Positions 1 to 5,838 of a DNA stretch of 6,770 bases are shown here, piece by piece. The position numbers and the translations under genes were made by a program. The notes below the pieces were generated by a model. That model saw nothing but the letters and a program-made list of their open reading frames with translations. It ran no database searches and had not been told where the DNA came from. Origin of the DNA: Alphaproteobacteria bacterium UBA7488 (GTDB taxonomy: Bacteria; Pseudomonadota; Alphaproteobacteria; CAAHEQ01; UBA3637); assembly GCA_002477185.1 (NCBI GenBank), contig DLOI01000085.1, positions 1 to 6,770 on the forward strand, written 5' to 3'. The first letter of the stretch is position 1; every line of letters starts with the position of its first letter.

Positions 1-638
1 CCACCTCCGAAGAAGCGAAAGACCGCGAATTTACCAAAGCTTTGGCCGCGGCGTTGCGTTCTGACCCGGACGCTTTGATGATCGGGGAAATTCGTACGTT
101 GGCTGCAGCGGACTTAGCTTTCCGCGGCGCCTTATCGGGTCACAGCGTTTGGACAACATTGCACGCCAACTCGGCACCGGCCATTATGATGCGTCTAAAG
201 GATATGGGTGTGGAAGATTTTAAATTGCAAGACCCCAGCATTATGAAGGGCATGTTGTCCCAACGGTTGTTCCGTAAAATCTGTCCTTACTGCCGAATTC
301 GTGCCAAAGACCGTTTGGAAAACCCGGCAGTACAACGTTTACGCCAAGCGTATGGCGATATGGGCGTTGAATTATCGTATTTAAGGGGTCCCGGTTGCAA
401 ACATTGTGAATACCGCGGCGTGAAGGGACGAACCGTTGTCGGCGAATTTTTGTTGCCCGATGCAACGTTCTTGGATTTGATGATTCGCGGCGAATCCAAA
501 AAAGCCATGGATTATTGGGTAACGGAATTAAACGGGCGCACCTTGCGCGAAGCGGCTCAAGCCCGCATGTTAAAAGGGGTCATTGACATTGACGAAGTCG
601 AGAGATGGACAGGTTTGTTCAATGACATTACAGTTTAA
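1..638 (+). CDS. Type IV pilus / type II secretion assembly ATPase (PilB/GspE family), C-terminal part
   Basis: Partial gene: the frame (from base 3) is open through the left edge, so the N-terminal domain and Walker A loop are outside the window. What remains is the C-terminal half of a hexameric secretion ATPase that powers pilin or pseudopilin polymerisation at the inner face of the cytoplasmic membrane. Visible landmarks in order are the Walker B region LRSDPDALMIGEIR, the His box GHSVWTTLHANSA, the QRL segment (MLSQRLFRKIC), and a four-cysteine zinc site CPYC...CKHC followed by RGVKGRTVVGEF. This arrangement is typical of GspE/PilB and absent from the retraction ATPase PilT. The next gene, a PilC/GspF homologue, starts 14 bases after the stop, which is the usual ATPase-platform order. 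The pair could belong to a type IVb pilus (PilQ/PilR of conjugative-plasmid thin pili, or Bfp/Tcp type) or to a secretion system; the visible part does not decide. Family call is secure. Confidence 0.93.
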   Translation, partial: TSEEAKDREFTKALAAALRSDPDALMIGEIRTLAAADLAFRGALSGHSVWTTLHANSAPAIMMRLKDMGVEDFKLQDPSIMKGMLSQRLFRKICPYCRIRAKDRLENPAVQRLRQAYGDMGVELSYLRGPGCKHCEYRGVKGRTVVGEFLLPDATFLDLMIRGESKKAMDYWVTELNGRTLREAAQARMLKGVIDIDEVERWTGLFNDITV

Positions 639-652
639 AAGGAGTCTGACCA

Positions 653-1792
653 ATGGCCGAAATGCAACCGCCGAAATCCAGCCGCAGTAAAATCGCCCAA
701 AAGGGGATGAGCCGTACAAATGTGCTCAATTATTGGTATGCACGCACGACCGTTCGTATGTATACCAGTGACCGTTTGGCCTTTTATAAAAAGCTCAGAG
801 CCTTATTGAAAAACCGGTTTTCATTGATGGATGCGCTTGACCGTATGTATCAAATCGCTTCCAAAGACGGCAAATCGCCCGATGATACAATGGCCATCGC
901 TGTTGCCGAATGGATGAAAAAAATTCAAAACGGTGAATCTTTTTCCGTTGCACTGCGCGGTTGGGCACCATCAACGGAAATTTTGATGCTGTCCGTCGGT
1001 GACGTTGCCAATTTGGAAGAAGCCATCGCCAACACCATTAAAGTGGTTGAAGGGATGAATCGGATGAAAGCCCCTGTTTATAATGCTGTGGGTTATCCGA
1101 TGTTCTTGATGGTCATGGTTATTTTCTTAATTTGGGGCGTTGGCAAATTCATGGTGCCGCCGATGGTTGACGCCGTTCCGACATTGATTTGGACAGGGTT
1201 GGCAGGTTCCTTGGTCGGCTTATCAAATTTCGTGGATAAACACCCGATTGTTTTGTTTGCGACATTGCCGATTATCTTTACGATTATCGTTTTGACTTTT
1301 CCGCGTTGGAAATCGGGCATGCGTAAAAACTTTGATAAATTCCCGCCGTGGTCGATTTATCGGATTTTTATTGGCGTTGGTTGGTTATTATCTTTGGCTG
1401 CTTTGGTTAAGGCCGGCACACCGGTTTCCAAAGCGTTACGTTCTTTACGCGCTGATGCATCACCATACCTGCTCTACCGTATTGACCGAGCCCTTATTTT
1501 CGTTAACAACGGTGATAACTTGGGCAATGCCCTTTATAAAACGGGCCAAGGTTTCCCGGATGAAGAGGTTGTCGGCGATTTGCGCATTTACGCCGAATTG
1601 GATAACTTCCCCGAAGCGTTGGAACACTTATCTGACGATTGGTTGGAATCTTCTGTTCAAGATATTGAACAAAAAGCCGCTGTATTGAACGGTATTGCAA
1701 TTTTGATGATTGCGACCATTATCGCTTGGGTGGTTATGGGTACGTTTGCCATGCAAGACCAAATGGTGTCCGGCATGGGGCTTGGGTCATAA
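653..1792 (+). CDS. Type IV pilus / type II secretion inner-membrane platform protein (PilC/GspF family)
   Basis: A 379-residue polytopic membrane protein with the duplicated T2SF domain. It forms the platform on which the assembly ATPase acts to extract and polymerise pilins. The first cytoplasmic domain spans about residues 40-145 (GESFSVALRGW, then SVGDVANLEEAI). Hydrophobic segments lie near 147-168, 177-194 and 197-216. The second domain covers about 240-345 (GTPVSKALRSL, then GDNLGNALYKTG), and a last membrane helix is near 346-367. The length is close to the shorter, type IVb-like members (BfpE, TcpE, plasmid PilR) rather than the ~400-residue PilC. Start: ATG at 653, with AAGGAG at 639-644 eight bases upstream. 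It is co-transcribed with the ATPase gene before it and followed by a terminator-like structure. No prepilin gene follows, as it would in a complete cluster. The family is secure; the exact system is inferred. Confidence 0.92.
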   Translation: MAEMQPPKSSRSKIAQKGMSRTNVLNYWYARTTVRMYTSDRLAFYKKLRALLKNRFSLMDALDRMYQIASKDGKSPDDTMAIAVAEWMKKIQNGESFSVALRGWAPSTEILMLSVGDVANLEEAIANTIKVVEGMNRMKAPVYNAVGYPMFLMVMVIFLIWGVGKFMVPPMVDAVPTLIWTGLAGSLVGLSNFVDKHPIVLFATLPIIFTIIVLTFPRWKSGMRKNFDKFPPWSIYRIFIGVGWLLSLAALVKAGTPVSKALRSLRADASPYLLYRIDRALIFVNNGDNLGNALYKTGQGFPDEEVVGDLRIYAELDNFPEALEHLSDDWLESSVQDIEQKAAVLNGIAILMIATIIAWVVMGTFAMQDQMVSGMGLGS

Positions 1793-1805
1793 CAAAAAGC
1801 AAAAT

Positions 1806-1868
1806 AAAAAGGCGCCTTTTTAAGCTGTCCTAAAAAAAATTGGACAGTTTAATCTTCGGGCGCTTTTT
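1806..1868 (+). terminator. Structured 3' end of the pilus operon, probable intrinsic terminator
   Basis: Starting 14 bases after the platform-gene stop is a perfect 16-base palindrome, AAAAAGGCGCCTTTTT (1806-1821). A nine-pair stem follows: 1822-1830 with 1842-1850, including one G-U pair, around an 11-base A-rich loop. The first arm can alternatively pair with GGCGCTTTTT (1859-1868), with one bulged G, enclosing the inner hairpin and ending in five T. Either fold resembles a factor-independent terminator. Which one forms is inferred. Confidence 0.5.
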
Positions 1869-1943
1869 CGACACACACAAAATTTTTTATAAATCCGCTT
1901 GTATGCAACATAACAGATACAATGCATTTATTAAAAAGTTTTT

Positions 1944-1972
1944 TTGACAAATTTCCATCCTTCACGTATACT
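1944..1972 (+). promoter_or_regulatory. Strong sigma70-type promoter of the first kinase-like gene
   Basis: TTGACA (1944-1949) and TATACT (1967-1972) are separated by exactly 17 bases: a full consensus -35 and a -10 with one mismatch. Transcription would start near 1979, about 21 bases before the ATG at 2000. This rules out the in-frame ATG at 1922, which lies upstream of the promoter. Confidence 0.85.
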
Positions 1973-1999
1973 ATGGTATCATTAAAAAAAGGAATTGCC

Positions 2000-3058
2000 A
2001 TGATTTCCGAAAACTTATTAATTATAAACGGCTTTAAACGAATCCACCAATTCAACGGTAATTCCAGCGTGGTCAATATTTATGAATTGGGGAATAAAGC
2101 CTATGCCGTTAAAAAACCCAAAAACGAACAAATGGCTCATTTGTGGCGCATATCTGCCCAAAAAAGCTATGATATGAGCAAAATTTTGGACAACTTAAGT
2201 ACACCGGTTCAAACATCCGAAATAGAATCCTTTCACAACGATACGTTAATTGAACAGTATTTGCCGGGACAGCGCTTAAATGACCCCTTATACGCATCTT
2301 TGCCCGAATCTGAACAAAATCAAATTGCTTATGACATCGCTGTTTTTTTAAATGAATTGCATCAATATCATATGGATGTCATTGAAAATAAAGCGCCGGT
2401 CAATCCCGAACCGCTTGGGTATGGAACATCCGCGGTTATTAAGCAGGCCGTCGGAGAAAAAAATTGGGACCTATTTCAATCCAATTTGCAACATATTCGC
2501 AACACACAACATTTGGGCAAGCACATCTGCTATACACATCAAGATTTGCGGCCGGATAATGTCCTTTATGATACCGAAACCAAAACGGTAAAAATCATCG
2601 ATTTCGGGGAAGCGGATAAGGACAAAGATTTCTATTATGATTTTGCTCCGACAATCAGCAAACCCGGATTGTTGCCATGGAAATTGACCGAAAAAACCGT
2701 TCAAATTTACAACACATTGGATAAAAAAATCCCTGTTCATATTGAGATTGATTTAGTCCGAGATTTGCAAATCCAACAAATTTTAAAATTGTTCGAAACT
2801 AAAATTTTTGATTTAAAATTACAATTGCCGCAAGTTTCCTATACGGCGTTGGGAACTTCTTTTGATACATATAAAGGCAATGTACGTATTGGCGGTATTC
2901 CCGAGCTAACGACCAAACAAGCATCCGAATTTTATGAAAATGAATTTAAACCCTTGATTGATGAACGTTTATTCGGACATGCTGACCTGCACAAAAAACA
3001 CAACTTGCTGCCGAATATTTTGCACCGATACAAATCCAACACGCAAACGCGCGGATGA
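2000..3058 (+). CDS. Protein-kinase-like / APH-fold phosphotransferase, paralogue 1
   Basis: A 352-residue cytoplasmic protein with no signal peptide or membrane segment. The catalytic loop H180-Q-D182-L-R-P-D-N187 and the metal-binding I-I-D201-F-G-E give the HxDxxxxN...DFG arrangement of the aminoglycoside phosphotransferase / choline kinase / protein kinase superfamily. An N-lobe lysine is likely in AVKKPK (38-39). The glycine-rich loop is not recognisable (FNGNSSVVNIY), unlike in the next gene. The C-terminal ~150 residues (LPWKLTEKTVQIYN, IDLVRDLQ, FKPLIDERL) are shared with paralogue 2 and extend beyond the kinase core. Start: ATG at 2000, preceded by AAGGA (1989-1993) six bases upstream and by a promoter at 1944-1972; the longer frame from 1922 is excluded. 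The phosphate acceptor is unknown: antibiotic, sugar, lipid head group or protein are all possible. Sampled GC of about 37-40% is below that of the pilus genes, suggesting accessory DNA. Confidence 0.8.
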   Translation: MISENLLIINGFKRIHQFNGNSSVVNIYELGNKAYAVKKPKNEQMAHLWRISAQKSYDMSKILDNLSTPVQTSEIESFHNDTLIEQYLPGQRLNDPLYASLPESEQNQIAYDIAVFLNELHQYHMDVIENKAPVNPEPLGYGTSAVIKQAVGEKNWDLFQSNLQHIRNTQHLGKHICYTHQDLRPDNVLYDTETKTVKIIDFGEADKDKDFYYDFAPTISKPGLLPWKLTEKTVQIYNTLDKKIPVHIEIDLVRDLQIQQILKLFETKIFDLKLQLPQVSYTALGTSFDTYKGNVRIGGIPELTTKQASEFYENEFKPLIDERLFGHADLHKKHNLLPNILHRYKSNTQTRG

Positions 3059-3103
3059 CAGATTCATTAAGATAAGCATAAGTTCCAATCGGATATAAAT
3101 TTT

Positions 3104-3132
3104 TTGACAAAATCCGTTTATGATGCTATAAT
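3104..3132 (+). promoter_or_regulatory. Full-consensus sigma70 promoter of the second kinase-like gene
   Basis: TTGACA (3104-3109), a 17-base spacer and TATAAT (3127-3132) form a perfect consensus promoter. The expected transcription start is near 3139. The -35 hexamer begins at the TTG that would otherwise be the most upstream start codon of the second kinase frame, so that TTG is not a start. It shares TTTTTTGACAAA with the promoter at 1944. Confidence 0.87.
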
Positions 3133-3163
3133 TAAGCTTACACGAACAAACAAATTAAAAGCT

Positions 3164-4180
3164 ATGTTGAAATTAATTCAAATTTTAAAAAAGAGCCAAC
3201 TGCCTAAAAACGAACAGAAATTTTTAGGGGAAGGATATTTTTCCACAGCTTACTTAACCGAAAAAGACGGCCGTAAAGTTGTCATTAAACACCCACGTAA
3301 CGGAATGAGTAAAGACCGATGGCAAGATGAAATGGATTTTGCTTATGAAGGGTTAAAAAGCATCGAAAATTTGAATGTGCCCGTTTTTATTCCCAAAATC
3401 CTAAAAAAAAGATCAAATTATGTTATTGAAGAATACGCACCGGGCGAACAATTAACGTCGAAATTGTACACTTCGTTAACTCAGGCGGAACAAAATAAAA
3501 TTGCCCAAGATATCGCTGTCTTTCTCAATGAAATGCATCAAAGCCATCTTCTGATTGAAGAAAATATGAAACCAAGAAGCAGTTTTTCGGATTCGCGTTT
3601 CGATCAACAGCTTGAAAAAATGACCGGTTCCAAAATGGCATTGCTTTATCAAAATGTCATGGACGTTTATAAGTTGAACTTTATAGGGCAAACACAATCA
3701 ATTACACACTGCGATTTACGTTCCGAAAATATTTTATATGATAAAAACACCCAAAAAGTGTCCATCATAGATTTCGGACAAATGGTATGTGGTCAAGACA
3801 TTTATGCCGATTTTTCACCCACTATATACAAACCGTTAGGATTACCATGGGTATTAACCGAAAAAATCGTCGAACATTATAATAAATTGGAAAAAAGGAC
3901 ACCGATATTCATTGATATCAATTTAGTACGCGATATGCAATTGGCTAAATTGTTCAAAATTTTCTCCGTACAAAACGAAGTTTACAAGGCGTACAAAAAT
4001 CCTGCCCAAGTCTCGGCTAAAGCACTCCAAGCTGCCTCAAACCTTTTTAAAAGGCAATTTAAACCTCTCATTGAGGAACGTTTGGTCAACCGTCCCAACG
4101 ACGGACACACCACACTTGAAATGCGTTACAGGCCATATTTATTTAAGGGGCGACCCGCCTTACGCGAAGATTCGAGATAA
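3164..4180 (+). CDS. Protein-kinase-like / APH-fold phosphotransferase, paralogue 2
   Basis: A 338-residue soluble protein and clear paralogue of the preceding gene. It has a complete set of kinase-fold landmarks: glycine-rich loop LGEGYFSTAY (G22, G24), lysine K42 in VVIKHPR, catalytic loop H182-C-D184-L-R-S-E-N189, and metal-binding I-I-D203-F-G-Q. The H-to-DFG spacing (21 residues) is the same as in paralogue 1. Shared blocks include DIAVFLNE-HQ-H, DLR--N-LYD, LPW-LTEK-V--YN, LVRD-Q and FKPLI-ERL. Start: ATG at 3164 is the first in-frame ATG after the promoter at 3104-3132. It has no clear Shine-Dalgarno sequence in its ~25-base leader, which is unusual beside its neighbours. Only ~105 bases separate it from paralogue 1 with no visible terminator, so readthrough plus its own promoter is likely. 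It faces tsaC tail to tail. Substrate unknown; the call rests on motifs. Confidence 0.8.
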   Translation: MLKLIQILKKSQLPKNEQKFLGEGYFSTAYLTEKDGRKVVIKHPRNGMSKDRWQDEMDFAYEGLKSIENLNVPVFIPKILKKRSNYVIEEYAPGEQLTSKLYTSLTQAEQNKIAQDIAVFLNEMHQSHLLIEENMKPRSSFSDSRFDQQLEKMTGSKMALLYQNVMDVYKLNFIGQTQSITHCDLRSENILYDKNTQKVSIIDFGQMVCGQDIYADFSPTIYKPLGLPWVLTEKIVEHYNKLEKRTPIFIDINLVRDMQLAKLFKIFSVQNEVYKAYKNPAQVSAKALQAASNLFKRQFKPLIEERLVNRPNDGHTTLEMRYRPYLFKGRPALREDSR

Positions 4181-4215
4181 TATTTTCCCCTAAAAAGCAT
4201 TTGCGCCAAACTCTC

Positions 4216-4239
4216 TGCCAATAGGCAATATCACTTTTT
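4216..4239 (+). terminator. Weak hairpin with T-run between convergent genes
   Basis: TGCC-AATA-GGCA (4216-4227) is followed seven bases later by five T (4235-4239). The stem is only four pairs, so this is a weak candidate terminator for the second kinase gene. The 57-base gap holds nothing stronger. Confidence 0.25.
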
Positions 4240-4801
4240 ATTTAATCTCTATGGCTCCTTGACGGATAACCACGGGTTGTTCATCTTTGACATATATAAC
4301 GGTAGAAGCCTCCCCGTTAAGGGCTGCATCATCTTCCCAAATATAATCTATACCGCTTGGGAATGCATGGCGGATTTCTGCTGCCGTCAAATATTCTTTT
4401 TCACCCGAATTGTTAACACTGGTAGCAACCAATACTTTTCCCGTTTCAACCATAACGTCCAATAACGGTGGATAGGCAGGAATTCGAATACCGATATTGG
4501 CACTGCCCAACGTAATGCCATCGGCCAAATCCGTGCCGGTACGCTTTTTCAAAATCAAAGTCAAAGGGCCGGGCCAATATTGGCGGGCCAAAGCCTCTTC
4601 GCGCGGTGAAAATAAGGCATATTTTTTGGCTGTTGCCAAATCGGGCACAATAATGCTTAAGGGTTTATTATCGCGTTTTTTAAGCGCATATATACGTGCA
4701 ACAGCCTGTTCGTTTTTCGCATCGCATCCCAAACCGTAAACCGTTTCGGTCGGAAATACCACAACGCCGCCGTCATTAATAACCTGATTGATTTTTGCCA
4801 T
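4238..4801 (-). CDS. tsaC: L-threonylcarbamoyladenylate synthase, short (TsaC/YrdC) form
   Basis: A 187-residue YrdC-domain protein. The family makes threonylcarbamoyl-AMP from threonine, bicarbonate and ATP, the first step of t6A formation at position 37 of ANN-decoding tRNAs; TsaB, TsaD and TsaE complete the reaction. Visible motifs are PTETVYGLG (17-25), KKRDNKPLS (41-49), YWPGPLT (75-81), RIP (106-108), TSVNNSGE (127-134) and GEASTV (163-168). The length matches the ~190-residue TsaC type; the extra C-terminal domain of the ~350-residue Sua5 type is absent. Start: the ATG at 4801-4799 has GGAGGG (plus-strand 4805-4810) only three bases upstream, a strong but tight ribosome binding site. 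A promoter at 4862-4890 probably drives it, with possible readthrough from the small peptide gene upstream. Convergent with the second kinase-like gene. Confidence 0.93.
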   Translation of the reverse strand: MAKINQVINDGGVVVFPTETVYGLGCDAKNEQAVARIYALKKRDNKPLSIIVPDLATAKKYALFSPREEALARQYWPGPLTLILKKRTGTDLADGITLGSANIGIRIPAYPPLLDVMVETGKVLVATSVNNSGEKEYLTAAEIRHAFPSGIDYIWEDDAALNGEASTVIYVKDEQPVVIRQGAIEIK

Positions 4802-4861
4802 ATGCCCTCCGATTGTTGTAACTTTTCTTTAAACTGCCATATTGTTAATTCTACGAGGTTA

Positions 4862-4890
4862 TATATAGGTTATTCAAGCTGTTTTTTCAA
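4862..4890 (-). promoter_or_regulatory. Probable sigma70-type promoter of tsaC
   Basis: On the minus strand, TTGAAA (4890-4885) and TATATA (4867-4862) are 17 bases apart. Transcription would start near 4855, leaving a leader of about 54 bases before the tsaC ATG. It lies just after the stop of the 24-residue ORF, so tsaC need not depend on that gene's promoter. Confidence 0.55.
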
Positions 4891-4896
4891 CAAGGG

Positions 4897-4971
4897 TTAC
4901 CCATGTACAGCAATAATCACCGCCAAAATGGCATTAACGATTGTCAGTGCAATAATTCCTATAGTTGACAT
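4897..4971 (-). CDS. Putative 24-residue hydrophobic membrane peptide
   Basis: A short ORF not recognised as any named family. It begins MSTIGIIALTIVN and ends AVIIAVHG, almost entirely hydrophobic with no charged residue except one near-terminal histidine, so it would form a single membrane-spanning helix. AAAGGA lies six bases before the ATG, which is good Shine-Dalgarno spacing. An extended -10 promoter (TG-T-TATACT, plus-strand 4997-5005) puts the transcription start about 19 bases upstream. The promoter-SD-ORF spacing is the main evidence that it is real. Possible roles are a small membrane-complex subunit, a type I toxin-like peptide, or a leader upstream of tsaC (95-base gap); none can be shown here. 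It overlaps an 86-codon plus-strand open frame (4802-5062) that has no supporting signals. Confidence 0.5.
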   Translation of the reverse strand: MSTIGIIALTIVNAILAVIIAVHG

Positions 4972-4996
4972 ATATTATCCTTTTGTTGTTTTAATA

Positions 4997-5005
4997 AGTA
5001 TAACA
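4997..5005 (-). promoter_or_regulatory. Extended -10 promoter of the small peptide ORF
   Basis: The minus strand reads TG-T-TATACT (plus-strand 5005-4997), an extended -10 element. No good -35 is present at 16-18 bases, which is tolerated in extended -10 promoters. Transcription would start near 4990. Confidence 0.5.
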
Positions 5006-5026
5006 AACTTATGCACTATTTGCACG

Positions 5027-5043
5027 CAAAAACAACGTTTTTG
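5027..5043. repeat. Inverted repeat between divergent promoters, possible operator
   Basis: CAAAAAC-AAC-GTTTTTG is a perfect 7-3-7 inverted repeat. It lies between the minus-strand promoter of the peptide ORF and the plus-strand promoter of the GNAT gene, where a regulator could act on both. The role is inferred. Confidence 0.4.
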
Positions 5044-5058
5044 TTCATATTATTTAGC

Positions 5059-5087
5059 TTGAGGAAAATAAAACGTTCGTTTATAAT
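5059..5087 (+). promoter_or_regulatory. Sigma70-type promoter of the GNAT gene
   Basis: TTGAGG (5059-5064), a 17-base spacer and TATAAT (5082-5087): a consensus -10 with a -35 matching at four of six positions. The start near 5094 gives a ~41-base AT-rich leader before the ATG at 5135. Confidence 0.65.
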
Positions 5088-5134
5088 GGCTTAAAAAATT
5101 TAAAGAATTTTATAAAATACAAGGCACAGAGTTT

Positions 5135-5581
5135 ATGGAAATTATAAAAATTACACACAATAAGAAACAATTTTTGGATTTATTATTGTTGGGCGATGAA
5201 CAAGAAAATATGATTGATGCTTACCTGGAATGTGGGGAAATGTTTGTTTTAAATGAAAATGGGGTTATGGCAGAATGCGTTGTAACTAAAGAAGCAGACG
5301 GCATATACGAACTTAAAAATATAGCTGTGTATCCTCAATACCAAAAACAAGGATATGCCAAAAAACTGATTCAGTTTTTATTTGACCATTATAGTGATTG
5401 TCAGATGATGTATGTCGGAACTGGAGCGGAAACTTCAACGGTATCCTTTTATGAAAAATGTGGTTTTAAAAAATCTCATGTGGTTAAAAATTTTTTTATT
5501 GACAATTATGACCATCCGATATTCGAGGATGGCAAGCAATTAATCGACATGGCTTACCTAAAATGGAAAAGAAATAAATAA
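5135..5581 (+). CDS. GNAT-family N-acetyltransferase
   Basis: A 148-residue single-domain GNAT enzyme, which transfers acetyl from acetyl-CoA to an amine on a small molecule or protein. The core strand ELKNIAVYP (59-67) leads into the pyrophosphate-binding loop Q70-K-Q-G73-Y-A75, matching (Q/R)xxGx(G/A). FYEKCGF (105-111) gives the conserved Tyr (Y106) near the acetyl thioester. The C-terminal NYDHPIFEDGKQLIDM block resembles YvbK-like acetyltransferases of Firmicutes, as recalled rather than searched. Start: ATG at 5135, with only a weak AAGG at 5121-5124. Sampled GC of about 25-30% is far below the pilus and enolase genes, and its own promoter sits in an AT-rich island, so recent acquisition is plausible. 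Substrate unknown. Confidence 0.85.
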   Translation: MEIIKITHNKKQFLDLLLLGDEQENMIDAYLECGEMFVLNENGVMAECVVTKEADGIYELKNIAVYPQYQKQGYAKKLIQFLFDHYSDCQMMYVGTGAETSTVSFYEKCGFKKSHVVKNFFIDNYDHPIFEDGKQLIDMAYLKWKRNK

Positions 5582-5679
5582 AATTTCAAAGGAAATAAAA
5601 GGACTTTTTATATCTATAATCACTCTTATATATTAAGTACATTAATCAATTTACTTTTTAATGCATAACTCAGAAAGAT

Positions 5680-5744
5680 AAGAACCAAAAAAACCCCGCT
5701 CGTAGTGTACATAATTAAGTACATAAAAGCGGGGTTTGAGCAGG
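5680..5744. repeat. Hairpin repeat, copy 1 (65 bases)
   Basis: Bounded by AAGAACC on the left and GAGCAGG on the right, with both boundaries identical in copy 2 at 5891-5954. Identity continues outside the paired stem, so the two copies derive from one element rather than resembling each other only as terminators. Confidence 0.75.
5687..5737 (-). terminator. Second, distal intrinsic terminator (repeat copy 1)
   Basis: Outer stem of 10 pairs (5691-5700 with 5728-5737, GC core), internal loop, then inner stem TGTAC/GTACA (5706-5710 with 5719-5723) around an eight-base loop. Read on the minus strand, the stem ends in seven U (5693-5687), as in a factor-independent terminator. It would catch readthrough from enolase or end a transcript starting between the repeats. 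On the plus strand only three T follow the stem, so termination of the GNAT gene would be weak. Confidence 0.65.
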
Positions 5745-5788
5745 AATCATTTAAGGATAAAAAAGTAATTTAAAGTGATTAGAAACTA

Positions 5789-5838
5789 GAAGATGCGGGT
5801 CCTCATGTAGACTTACTACTTGAGTGATACACATCTTC
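5789..5838. other. Unassigned potential stem-loop between the hairpin repeats
   Basis: GAAGATG (5789-5795) pairs with CATCTTC (5832-5838). Inside it, CTCA/TGAG (5802-5805 with 5821-5824) and GTAG/CTAC (5807-5810 with 5816-5819) stack with one T-T mismatch around a five-base loop. It matches no tRNA or other RNA that I recognise. It could be part of a small RNA on either strand, or chance pairing. Confidence 0.35.

Noticed and set aside
1922..1999. Upstream extension of the first kinase-like gene to an ATG at 1922
   Set aside because: The segment contains a TTGACA-17-TATACT promoter, and the ATG at 2000 has a proper ribosome binding site; the extension has none.
1849..2076. 75-codon minus-strand frame over the first kinase start
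   Set aside because: It runs opposite a strong promoter and coding start, with no ribosome binding site or recognisable domain.
3104..3163. Upstream extension of the second kinase-like gene to a TTG at 3104
   Set aside because: That TTG is the first part of the -35 hexamer of a perfect promoter, so it would not be in the main transcript.
4802..5062. 86-codon plus-strand open frame
   Set aside because: It is Cys/Ile-rich with no family resemblance, starts inside the tsaC ribosome binding region with no SD of its own, and overlaps the better-supported minus-strand promoters and small ORF.
5754..5837. 27-codon minus-strand ORF between the hairpin repeats
   Set aside because: No Shine-Dalgarno sequence or promoter, and an unremarkable composition; this length is expected by chance.
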